From: a virus
DNA length: 24,494 nt
Reading direction: 5' to 3' (one strand)
IMG/VR virus record: IMGVR_UViG_3300009553_000387
Span: 1 to 24,494 of that record
The translations under genes and the position numbers were made by a program. This document shows, in pieces, positions 14,741-20,734 of this stretch (its first letter is position 1; the number at the start of each line of letters is the position of its first letter). The notes beneath the pieces were generated by a model that did not search any database, had not been told where the DNA came from, and worked only from the letters and a program-made list of their open reading frames with translations.

Positions 14741-15151
14741 CTACAAGGATAGCATGGCGGGCGGGGATTCGTCAAGCGGCACCCCACAGGCAGCGAGCGC
14801 GGCCCGGCAGATCGCCAGCGCCATATCATCGGCCTGCGTCCAGTGATCGGGGCTGCCGTTCCATCCGGTTGTGCTGTGCGGCGTGAATCCGGCCCAATAG
14901 CCATCGCTGTTTTCACCTTCAAATGGTGTTCGCATCTGACACCACATCCCGCGCGCCTCCATCGCTTCAACGACCAGCCACGAATCGCCGATGTCGGTCG
15001 AGTAGTGCGGCAGCAATCCCCATTCGTCGTACTGATCGCGCAGCTCGCGCACCGTCGGCGCACCCAGCGTATCGGCGAACTCGTAATCGAGCGTGTAGCG
15101 AAAGACCTGGAGCGCAATCAGCGCGTCCAGGTCGCGGCCTGCGTCTAGCAT
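14741..15151 (-). CDS. Phage ABA-sandwich-like protein
   Basis: A 136-residue protein read from the ATG at 15151, which forms ATGA with the preceding stop. It has the pattern of the small phage 'ABA sandwich' family: a helix near the start (DALIALQVFRY), a short WLVVEAMEARG helix and strand in the middle, and a closing helix ADDMALAICRAALAACG. These proteins are common in accessory regions and have no firm function. It is the last gene of the accessory operon before the 14403-14437 terminator. Family resemblance is from memory and moderate. Confidence 0.65.
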   Translation of the reverse strand: MLDAGRDLDALIALQVFRYTLDYEFADTLGAPTVRELRDQYDEWGLLPHYSTDIGDSWLVVEAMEARGMWCQMRTPFEGENSDGYWAGFTPHSTTGWNGSPDHWTQADDMALAICRAALAACGVPLDESPPAMLSL

Positions 15152-16122
15152 CACACTCCCTCTTCCTGATCGCCCGCTGCGATCTTGCTGCTCTCGGCTC
15201 GGCTCCAGATGATCGTCGCGTCGACCTGACTCTCGATCGCCTGCACCCAGTCTTTCTTGCACCAATGCGCCAGCACGTACGCGCGATCCCGTGCGCCAAT
15301 CTCGACCATCGGCGTGATCTCTTTGGTCTGCCCCGAGCCGCGCTGCACCTCGCTGCCAGCCCCGAGCGTGACCGACACCGCGTAGAACGGCACGCTGATG
15401 GGCGGCTTGGGCGGATTGGCAGCCGCGCGGATCGGGTTAATGCTATCCAGTGTCTCGTAGTGGCGAATGAAGCAGTTGAGCAGATCGCCGGTGAGCGTGC
15501 TCTTGACGCTCAGCAGCAGCGGCTGCAGATAGCCGACCTGGCATAGATCCTGCACGAACACGCGCGCCCGCAGCACGCTCTGTGGCCGGCCCTCGCTCAC
15601 GCGCCAGCCGAACGCGATGCCATAGCGGTCAACGCTGTCGCGCATTTCGCCAATAGTCTGGATTCCGTCACAGACCACAAAGAGCGAACACACCGGCAGC
15701 GCCCAGTGGGTGACGACGTTGCCCGCGCCATGCTTGATGGCGACGGGGAGGAACCCCGCGCGTCCCATCGCCGCGTCCAGATCGGCGTCCTGGCCAGCCT
15801 CCACAAACCAGCCGGCGTAGATGCGCTTATCGTTCGTCGGCAGCCCGGTGGCCCACTGCAATAGCGGTTCGCGCGGGCGCTCCACGGGGCGGCGCGCGGC
15901 AGCTCGTGTGAACGTTGGCGGCTCGGGCACCGCTTGAGACGCTGCCTTGCCGATCTTCTCATTGAACAGCTGATCCATCTCGCGTGCGGCCTGCTCAGCG
16001 CTGATCGCGGGGATGCCGTGATCGGCGCGGCCTTCTTTCGCGAGCTGCTGGCGGCTGAGGCGGGCGGGGCCAGCGGCTGCCTGGAGCGGTGGGTTGGTGG
16101 TGGTGGTGGTGGTGTCTCGCAT
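15151..16122 (-). CDS. Large accessory-operon protein of unknown function
   Basis: A 323-residue protein, the largest in the accessory operon. The first 85 residues are low complexity (a run of six Thr from GGT repeats, then Pro/Ala-rich and basic). The rest is a well-folded looking domain with AGWFVEAGQDADLDAAM, HGAGNVVTHWALPVCSLFVV, and PLLLSVKSTLTGDLLNCFIRHY. The 'slightly different sequence at each end, strand-rich core, ST-L-TGD' layout recalls DUF5895-like or single-strand-binding-like phage proteins, but this is weak. Replication or recombination support is possible. The stop overlaps the next start as ATGA. Confidence 0.6.
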   Translation of the reverse strand: MRDTTTTTTNPPLQAAAGPARLSRQQLAKEGRADHGIPAISAEQAAREMDQLFNEKIGKAASQAVPEPPTFTRAAARRPVERPREPLLQWATGLPTNDKRIYAGWFVEAGQDADLDAAMGRAGFLPVAIKHGAGNVVTHWALPVCSLFVVCDGIQTIGEMRDSVDRYGIAFGWRVSEGRPQSVLRARVFVQDLCQVGYLQPLLLSVKSTLTGDLLNCFIRHYETLDSINPIRAAANPPKPPISVPFYAVSVTLGAGSEVQRGSGQTKEITPMVEIGARDRAYVLAHWCKKDWVQAIESQVDATIIWSRAESSKIAAGDQEEGV

Positions 16123-16176
16123 CTCGGTTCTCGCTTTCGTCGATAAAAGTATAGCAGGAATATCTAGGCAAGCGTA

Positions 16177-16437
16177 CTAAAAATCAGTTTCATCGTTCGG
16201 ATCGGGCTGGTCGTACTTCCTCAGTGCAGCCGGGATGGGCTGGGGCACGATCTTATTCTGGTTCAGGATGCTCCACTCGCGTACCACTGCCCGCGCCGCG
16301 TCGTCAAGGTTGCTACCGCCGCAAGTGGCCAGGCTGATCGCTATCGCGGCCCAAACAGCTTTGGGGGTGCTCTCAAAAACGTCGCGCGGGATGGCTTCGA
16401 CATACTGATTAAGTGTCTTGTTGATCGTGTACCGCAT
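16177..16437 (-). CDS. Small accessory protein of unknown function
   Basis: An 86-residue protein starting MRYTINKTLNQYVEAIPRDVFES. It has a helical centre (VWAAIAISLATCGGSNLDDAARAVV) and an acidic end (PDPNDETDF). A GGAAGG Shine-Dalgarno lies about 7 bases before the ATG, and one copy of the GAAAGCTGAAAG repeat sits just upstream. No domain recognised. It is separated from the next gene by 54 bases. Confidence 0.6.
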   Translation of the reverse strand: MRYTINKTLNQYVEAIPRDVFESTPKAVWAAIAISLATCGGSNLDDAARAVVREWSILNQNKIVPQPIPAALRKYDQPDPNDETDF

Positions 16438-16451
16438 CGTCGCTTCCTTCC

Positions 16452-16464
16452 TTTCAGCTTTCAG
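16452..16464 (-). repeat. GAAAGCTGAAAG repeat copy
   Basis: One short copy of the repeat unit lies in the 27-base gap between the genes at 16465-16752 and 16177-16437, directly before the latter's Shine-Dalgarno, as at the capsid gene. Confidence 0.5.
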
Positions 16465-16752
16465 TCACGCCGCCCGCACCAGCCCCGCGCTCACCACCGC
16501 CTCGACCAGATCCAGCTCCTGCCGCGCCGCAATGCGCTGGCTCATCGCCTGCTCGATCTGGCACTGCTGGTAGCCCTGGAGCAGCCCGGCATCGTAGCCC
16601 TCGGCGCGCGCCTTGCCGACGATGCGCCCACAGTCAATCAGGCTGGTGATGATCAGGCCGAGCGTGCTGGGGATCGCAAAGTGGTCGACTTCGATGTCCA
16701 GGTCGTCACGCTGAATCAGGATGCCGGCGGCGGTCTTACTGATGATAATCAT
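16465..16752 (-). CDS. Accessory protein of unknown function
   Basis: A 95-residue protein read from the ATG at 16752 (AGGGGAA about 11 bases upstream). The start MIIISKTAAGILIQRDDLDIEVDHF gives a beta-rich N-terminus; the C-terminal half is helical (EGYDAGLLQGYQQCQIEQAMSQRI). An in-frame upstream extension has an Arg-rich composition unlike a normal protein and was rejected. No family recognised. It is part of the run of small accessory genes driven from 18.0 kb. Confidence 0.55.
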   Translation of the reverse strand: MIIISKTAAGILIQRDDLDIEVDHFAIPSTLGLIITSLIDCGRIVGKARAEGYDAGLLQGYQQCQIEQAMSQRIAARQELDLVEAVVSAGLVRAA

Positions 16753-16781
16753 AGCTCGTGTTCCCCTTCGTCGTTCGTCGA

Positions 16782-17021
16782 TTATTCGCCGCGTGCGTCG
16801 ACTCCGTAGTAGCACCCCTCGCACAAACCGCCGATGCCGATCAGGTGTGGCATGCTTTCGCCGTAACACACCTGCGGCCGCGCACACCGCGTACAGTTAA
16901 ATTGAAACTCGCACCCGCAAACATCGCTCTCGCTGTCGCATTCGTGGGCTTGCCATTCAACCGCCGCGACGGCAAAGGTACTGATTGGGAGTGCAGCGAT
17001 CTGTCGTCCAATCTGATCCAT
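16782..17021 (-). CDS. Small Cys-rich protein, possible zinc ribbon
   Basis: A 79-residue protein with Cys pairs in SDVCGCEFQFNCTRCARPQVC and LCEGCYYG. The spacing C-x-C, C-x2-C and C-x2-C would suit one or two zinc sites. A GGAAG-rich Shine-Dalgarno precedes the ATG. It follows the 40-residue CCxC protein and the SWIM protein in the operon, forming a cluster of three small metal-binding-type proteins. Role unknown; binding nucleic acid or protein is the usual job of such modules. Confidence 0.6.
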   Translation of the reverse strand: MDQIGRQIAALPISTFAVAAVEWQAHECDSESDVCGCEFQFNCTRCARPQVCYGESMPHLIGIGGLCEGCYYGVDARGE

Positions 17022-17044
17022 CTTGCTTCCTTCCTTCCTTCCTG

Positions 17045-17167
17045 TTACTTTTTACCTTCGTCGTCGTACTTCTTCAACCAGCACTTCGCGCACATCGGCT
17101 TATTGGTGGCATCATCGCGCAGATCGGCCAGCCGCCGGTGGCAGGTGCAGCAGCGTGGGGCTGTCAT
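17045..17167 (-). CDS. 40-residue zinc-ribbon-like mini protein
   Basis: A very short protein beginning MTAPRCCTCHRRLADL with a second pair at CAKC and a Lys-rich end (KKYDDEGKK). The two CxxC pairs are separated by about 17 residues, the shape of a minimal zinc ribbon. The ATG overlaps the SWIM-protein stop as ATGA, which supports that it is translated. No named family recognised. Confidence 0.55.
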   Translation of the reverse strand: MTAPRCCTCHRRLADLRDDATNKPMCAKCWLKKYDDEGKK

Positions 17168-17562
17168 AGCTGCGCCCACACCAGCGACCGCACGGCCACG
17201 ATCCGCGCTGCGATGGGCCGCGACTCGGCCTCGATGTCCCTGGACTCACACTCAGCCAGGAACAGGTCTTCCAAGATGCCCCAAACGAGCAGATGCCAGC
17301 ATTCCCGCTTCTTGCTCTTCTGACCATTCAAACAGTCGCACCCGGCCCGCGTGACCCGGTAGTGCTTCCCTGACGGGCTGTCGATGTGCAGCGTCCCCAG
17401 CTCCCAGCGGAGGCGCGCGTAGGGCAGTTTGTCTTTCACCAGCGTGTTGATGCGCTTGGTCAGCGCCGCGTCGCCGAGCCTGACGGCGCTGTCTCTGTAA
17501 TCACGGGCGCGGTCGAGGATGTCGCAGAGGCGAGGGATGGGTTGGTCGGAGTGGATTGTCAT
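17164..17562 (-). CDS. SWIM zinc-finger-like protein
   Basis: A 132-residue protein with a SWIM-type zinc finger: Cys75-x-Cys77, ten residues, Cys88-x-His90 (RAGCDCLNGQKSKKRECWH). SWIM fingers bind DNA or proteins and appear in recombination-linked and phage proteins. The N-terminal half is helical with no other motif. It lies upstream of the 40-residue zinc-ribbon-like gene with ATGA coupling. The Shine-Dalgarno is weak. A role in early phage DNA metabolism is possible but unproven. Confidence 0.7.
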   Translation of the reverse strand: MTIHSDQPIPRLCDILDRARDYRDSAVRLGDAALTKRINTLVKDKLPYARLRWELGTLHIDSPSGKHYRVTRAGCDCLNGQKSKKRECWHLLVWGILEDLFLAECESRDIEAESRPIAARIVAVRSLVWAQL

Positions 17563-17588
17563 GGTTCGTTGCTCGCTTTCTGGTGTGC

Positions 17589-17777
17589 CTAGATCGCCTC
17601 GATCTGGCTGTTCAGTTCGGTGACATCGGACTTTGACAAGTAGCGATTGAAAAGCGGCTGGAGCCGTGCGACATCAGCCTTAGTGATAAACCCCTGATGG
17701 ATCGGCTTATGGGTGCGTCCATACAGCACGACCGCGATCTTATCGCCAACCTTCGTTACCTTGTACTTCTTTTGCAT
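17589..17777 (-). CDS. Small accessory protein, unknown
   Basis: A 62-residue protein from the ATG at 17777 (MQKKYKVTKVGDKIAVVLYG). The N-terminus looks like a small beta barrel, similar in style to short phage DNA-binding or SH3-like proteins, and the C-terminus is a helix (TELNSQIEAI). The start lies directly after the upstream stop (TAAGATG), so the two are probably co-translated. Function not recognised. Confidence 0.55.
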   Translation of the reverse strand: MQKKYKVTKVGDKIAVVLYGRTHKPIHQGFITKADVARLQPLFNRYLSKSDVTELNSQIEAI

Positions 17778-17778
17778 C

Positions 17779-17976
17779 TTAGTTGCCCTTCTTATAGTCG
17801 AGGTACATCTGCTTGGCTTCCTCGTATCGTCCTTCACTCAGCTTGACCTGGATAGCGATGAGCACTGACCGGGGGTCGAGTTGGCTGGCTTCCCTGCTCG
17901 CCTGGCTGGCGGTGAACCGCTGGGCTTCCAGTGTCTCTTCGATGCGGGCGATGGTGGCAGCTTGCTGGCGGGTCAT
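17779..17976 (-). CDS. First gene of accessory operon, unknown helical protein
   Basis: A 65-residue protein from the ATG at 17976, MTRQQAATIARIEETLEAQRF, mostly helical, ending EEAKQMYLDYKKGN. It is the first gene behind the consensus promoter at 18015-18043. The AGGAG Shine-Dalgarno lies about 21 bases upstream, which is unusually far; a TTG further upstream would lie inside the promoter spacer, so it is not used. Position and size fit a phage control or anti-repressor-type protein, but nothing specific is seen. Confidence 0.5.
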   Translation of the reverse strand: MTRQQAATIARIEETLEAQRFTASQASREASQLDPRSVLIAIQVKLSEGRYEEAKQMYLDYKKGN

Positions 17977-18014
17977 TGCTTTGGGCTTTCGTGTGTGCTC
18001 TCCTAACTGATGAT

Positions 18015-18043
18015 AGTATACCACTGTCAACGGGTGTTGTCAA
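18015..18043 (-). promoter_or_regulatory. Consensus sigma70 promoter for leftward accessory operon
   Basis: On the minus strand TTGACA (18043-18038) and TATACT (18020-18015) are 17 bases apart. The spacer itself contains a second TTGACA-like word. The GGTATACTAT flank matches the head promoter at 11241-11269. Confidence 0.88.
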
Positions 18044-18050
18044 GTGTTTC

Positions 18051-18066
18051 ATCGTAAAAATACGAT
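18051..18066. promoter_or_regulatory. Candidate operator palindrome
   Basis: ATCGTA and TACGAT are perfect 6-bp arms around AAAA. The site lies between the -35 boxes of the divergent promoters (8 bases from each), the expected place for a regulator of both. Confidence 0.65.
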
Positions 18067-18073
18067 AATACCA

Positions 18074-18102
18074 TTGACAATATGCGCGTATGGGTGTATG
18101 CT
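18074..18102 (+). promoter_or_regulatory. Consensus-like promoter for the HTH gene
   Basis: TTGACA (18074-18079) and TATGCT (18097-18102) are 17 bases apart, about 30 bases before the HTH-gene ATG. Confidence 0.82.
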
Positions 18103-18133
18103 GGTGTCAACCAGTTAGCGAGGGGGTAGCCAC

Positions 18134-18370
18134 ATGGACGAAGAGACGTTTTACACGATCCCAGAGGCGGCCAAGAAGCTGCGAGTCACGCGGGCAGCGC
18201 TGTACAAGTGGATGAAGGAAGGCCGGTTGGCGTTCGTGCTGGTGGGGTCGGAGCGACGGATCACCAGCTCGGCTATTGATGCGTTCGTGAAGACAGGCAA
18301 AGTAGACAAGCCGGATCGATCTGATCTACAATCGACCGACATACGAACGCCCATGCAGGCAGCCGCGTAA
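18134..18370 (+). CDS. MerR-like/excisionase-type HTH DNA-binding protein
   Basis: A 78-residue protein. Residues about 8-52 are a winged helix-turn-helix of the excisionase/MerR type: YTIPEAAKKLRVTRAALYKWMKEGRLAFVLVGSERRI. The TIPEAAKKL helix and the RITSSAIDAFV stretch fit the family. A GAGGGGG Shine-Dalgarno lies 7 bases before the ATG. It is transcribed divergently from the accessory operon. It could repress that promoter or direct integrase reversal; the ATCGTA-AAAA-TACGAT palindrome is a plausible target. Its 3' end lies inside a 15-bp inverted repeat. Confidence 0.85.
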   Translation: MDEETFYTIPEAAKKLRVTRAALYKWMKEGRLAFVLVGSERRITSSAIDAFVKTGKVDKPDRSDLQSTDIRTPMQAAA

Positions 18371-18396
18371 CTCGCAGCCCGCATGGGCGTTCGTAT
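18341..18396 (+). terminator. Long inverted repeat across the end of the HTH gene
   Basis: Perfect 15-bp arms ATACGAACGCCCATG and CATGGGCGTTCGTAT enclose a 26-base loop that contains the HTH stop. There is no T-run, so it may be a factor-dependent terminator or a regulatory hairpin. Confidence 0.5.
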
Positions 18397-18492
18397 TGGT
18401 AACTGCCTGCCTAACTTTCCAGGGGAAGTCAGCCAGCTACCAGGCCATCACCATCCTCGCATTACTGAGTCTAGCTTAGGCCATCTATGAAA

Positions 18493-19050
18493 TCAGGAGC
18501 ATACGACAGCTTGCAGCCGCTTATCGAGCCGTTTCGCGTAGGCGGTGATCTCGCGGGTGTCAACGTTGCTCATCGCGACATCAACAACCGCATGGCAGCG
18601 CACGAAGGTCACGCCGCGAACAGGCAACAGATCCGTACCAAGAAAGAGTTTGGCCTGCTCGCCAACGTCAGGAAGCACTTCGCTGTACTTGCCGATCTTG
18701 GTCACGAGCGCCGTCGCCGTCGTCAGGTCGGATTGCTGCTCATAGAGCAAGACCACGACCCCGCCGACGGTCTTTCCACCGCGCTGGAAGCGCTGGTCAA
18801 TTGCCTTGGTTGCTGGCGGGTAGTCCTTCATCGCCGGCGGCGCTGAGTCTTTGATCTGCGCGGCACTCATGCCGGACGGAAGATCGCCGGACTGCACCAG
18901 CAACGGCTCCAGGTCAATGTCCTTAAGTGCCACGGATGCCGGCGCTGGCGCAGCAGTCGCCGGCGGCACGAATGCCGGTACGACTTGCGGTGACTCGCCA
19001 CAGCCAATGAGCAGCGCGGCCATGATCGCGAGGATTGCTAGGTAGCGCAT
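18493..19050 (-). CDS. Predicted lipoprotein, unknown function
   Basis: A 185-residue protein with a bacterial lipoprotein signal: short basic start, hydrophobic stretch, and LLIGC lipobox with Cys17. A Pro/Ala linker follows, then a globular domain (QSGDLPSGMSAAQIKDS, later SDLTTATALVTKIGKYS) seen in hypothetical lipoproteins. There is no clear Shine-Dalgarno. It is transcribed against its plus-strand neighbours, which suggests a separately expressed cargo gene (moron-like) that could alter the host surface, for example to block superinfection. That role is inference. Confidence 0.75.
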   Translation of the reverse strand: MRYLAILAIMAALLIGCGESPQVVPAFVPPATAAPAPASVALKDIDLEPLLVQSGDLPSGMSAAQIKDSAPPAMKDYPPATKAIDQRFQRGGKTVGGVVVLLYEQQSDLTTATALVTKIGKYSEVLPDVGEQAKLFLGTDLLPVRGVTFVRCHAVVDVAMSNVDTREITAYAKRLDKRLQAVVCS

Positions 19051-19337
19051 CGCCGGTTATTTCTGTGACCGTACTAGTCACAACTCACTCTTTTGGGATT
19101 CCGTCTCATCATGAGACTGATCGATTTGCCCCGCGCTGCCGGCCGAAGACGACCCGCCGCCGGTGTTCTTTAACAACCTGTTTATGACATTTTGTTCATA
19201 CTAGTATATACGCACGAGCGTGCTACATGGTGTCGTTTCGATGCCAGTGTACACGACGTTTTAACGCTTGTGGCATAGTACGTTGTAAGGAATTGCCGCA
19301 AGCTCTGTCAGGAGTATCCGTAGCGAAAGGAACGCCC
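19051..19337. promoter_or_regulatory. Regulatory gap with several dyads
   Basis: The gap between the lipoprotein and the first TGT-like gene holds three dyads: GTGAC...GTCAC near 19064-19081, a perfect GTCTCAT-c-ATGAGAC at 19103-19117, and GCACG-AG-CGTGC at 19211-19222. An AT-rich CTAGTATATAC near 19200 could be a -10. No consensus -35 is seen. Confidence 0.4.
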
Positions 19338-20048
19338 ATGCGCCTGATCTTCTGCCTGGGCGGCAATCGCGCCTATATGGCGACGGCGCGCCAAGCGGGC
19401 TGGTGGCCAGGCGCGCGCCTCCCATCCGCGCTGTATCCTGATCACTACCCGCTCGCCTTTGCCGATCAGGACTGGCGCAAGTTTGACGGCCTTGCCCCAG
19501 ACGACCCCGCCTACCAAACGGCGTACCAGCGCTATCTTGCAGCCGTCGCAGCGGCAGCGCCGACAATGGCCAGCGTGATCGACTGGGAGGAACAGCGCCC
19601 ATTATCTGAAGTCCTGACATGGGCGCTGGCAATCAGCACCCATGTCGAGACCGTGATGATCATTCCCAAGGTGCCGGGCGCTACCCGCCAGATCCCTGAG
19701 CGGATCAACGGCGTGCCGATCACGCTCGGTTTCTCGGTGCCGACGCCGCACGGCGCGACATCCTGCCTGCCCGATGAGTTTAGCGGGCGGCGCGTGCATT
19801 TACTGGGCGGCTCCGTCCTCGATCAGCTCAAATGGGCACCCGTGCTGCTGGCGGCTGGCGCAGATGTCCGAAGCGCCGACGGCAATTCGTTTCACTATGC
19901 CGCTGGCCGTGGCACTTATTTCGACGGCCGGCGCTTCGTCAATCACGGGCCGCGCACGACAACGACCATCGAAGCCATGCGTCTGTCACTTTGCAATATC
20001 CCCCGCGCATGGCGCGCCGCCGGATGGACACTCTCGGCAAGCCCCTAA
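19338..20048 (+). CDS. TGT/DpdA-like phage enzyme, copy A
   Basis: A 236-residue protein that, in my reading, matches a phage family (possibly DUF6610) related to tRNA-guanine transglycosylases. It opens with FCLGGNRAYM, then has TLGFSVPTPHGATSCLP and VHLLGG at 153-158, with SADGNS at 179-184. The 'HLLGG...ADGNS' pair resembles the barrel end of TGT/DpdA enzymes, where an Asp attacks the base; Asp181 is the candidate. TGTs swap guanine for a deazaguanine; phage members can act on DNA. The ATG at 19338 has AAAGGA 7 bases upstream. It is very close to copy B at 20731 in sequence. Family by memory, catalytic role inferred. Confidence 0.6.
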   Translation: MRLIFCLGGNRAYMATARQAGWWPGARLPSALYPDHYPLAFADQDWRKFDGLAPDDPAYQTAYQRYLAAVAAAAPTMASVIDWEEQRPLSEVLTWALAISTHVETVMIIPKVPGATRQIPERINGVPITLGFSVPTPHGATSCLPDEFSGRRVHLLGGSVLDQLKWAPVLLAAGADVRSADGNSFHYAAGRGTYFDGRRFVNHGPRTTTTIEAMRLSLCNIPRAWRAAGWTLSASP

Positions 20049-20227
20049 AATCATCGGCGCTAGGGCACTCGCCCGCCTACGCCAGCCACGCGAGACACCC
20101 CGCGAGGGTAAGGACACCACTCTGGTGTTTCGCAGATCGGCGGTTTTTCGCGGCACAGCGCGGCATGCCGGGCCTTTTGGCGCGAATGCCGCGACTCCGC
20201 AAAACGGCGCACATTTTTCACAAAGTC

Positions 20228-20304
20228 TGGTGGGCGGTACGGGACTCGAACCTGTGACCTCATCGGTGTGAACGATGCGCTCTGGCCAGCTGAGCTAACC
20301 GCCC
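20228..20304 (-). tRNA. tRNA-Val (CAC)
   Basis: A full cloverleaf is seen on the minus strand: 7-bp acceptor GGGCGGT/ACCGCCC, D arm GCTC/GAGC, anticodon stem CATCG/CGATG with loop TTCACAC (anticodon CAC), and a T arm with TTCGAGT loop (one A-C mismatch). The 3' CCA is encoded at 20228-20230. It lies on the opposite strand between the two TGT-like genes. Confidence 0.93.
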
Positions 20305-20364
20305 GAACGGGCGTGCGAGGCTCACCGGAATTAACCAACTGATTTTTAGAAGGAGCCGGGTGCG

Positions 20365-20399
20365 CGACGCGCAATAAATGTAATAGTTAATGCGCGTCG
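20365..20399 (+). repeat. GC-arm inverted repeat with AT-rich centre
   Basis: CGACGCGCA and TGCGCGTCG enclose a 17-base AT-rich loop, about 30 bases before the GNAT-like gene start. It could be an operator or a recombinase site; the AT core contrasts with the GC-rich surroundings. Confidence 0.4.
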
Positions 20400-20428
20400 T
20401 ACTGCTACGTGTGTTAGGAGGGGATGCC

Positions 20429-20734
20429 GTGATCTTCGAGAGCCTATACGGCAGCGCACAAGCGGGCGAATTGCTGCTGATCGAGGGCGGCTACTGCCGC
20501 TGGCATGCCCGGCGCGACGGCACGATCACGATCTACGAGATCATCAGCACGCGACCTGGCGCGGGGTGGGATATGCTATCGGCGCTGATCGACTACGGCA
20601 AGCCGATCACGGCGCGCTGTCCGATCAGGATGACGCACGCCAACGCCTGGTGGCGGCGGCGCGGGTTCCGCCTCATCGCTACCGAAACAACGCAGCAGGG
20701 CACTGCACTCAATGTCTGGAGGTTCGATCCGTGA
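20429..20734 (+). CDS. GNAT-fold acyltransferase-like protein
   Basis: A 101-residue protein. Its sequence has the order of a small GNAT fold: a strand with LLLIEGGYCRWHARRDG, a strand-helix TITIYEIISTRPGAGWDMLSALI where the pyrophosphate loop should lie, and a closing ANAWWRRRGFRLIATETTQQG, equal to the 'N..Y.k.GF' motif. Short GNAT proteins in phages include the DNA-modifying Mom family. A GTG at 20429 has an AGGAGGGG Shine-Dalgarno 7 bases upstream, better than the ATG at 20390. The TGA overlaps the next start as GTGA, so it is translated together with TGT copy B. Substrate unknown. Confidence 0.65.
   Translation: MIFESLYGSAQAGELLLIEGGYCRWHARRDGTITIYEIISTRPGAGWDMLSALIDYGKPITARCPIRMTHANAWWRRRGFRLIATETTQQGTALNVWRFDP

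Noticed and set aside
14632-14886. Plus-strand frame starting MTPPPAPKVCLMVRRPGK
   Set aside because: Weak upstream site, and the second half is a shadow of the ABA-sandwich-like gene.
16093-16111. GGT trinucleotide run as a variable-number repeat (also near 11680)
   Set aside because: Short and within coding sequence (poly-Thr or poly-Pro); no sign that it is a tandem array of regulatory size.
20228-20304. tRNA-Val taken as the proven attachment site of the integrase
   Set aside because: No duplicated 3' tRNA fragment is present in the window, and phage genes lie on both sides, so the link is unproven.
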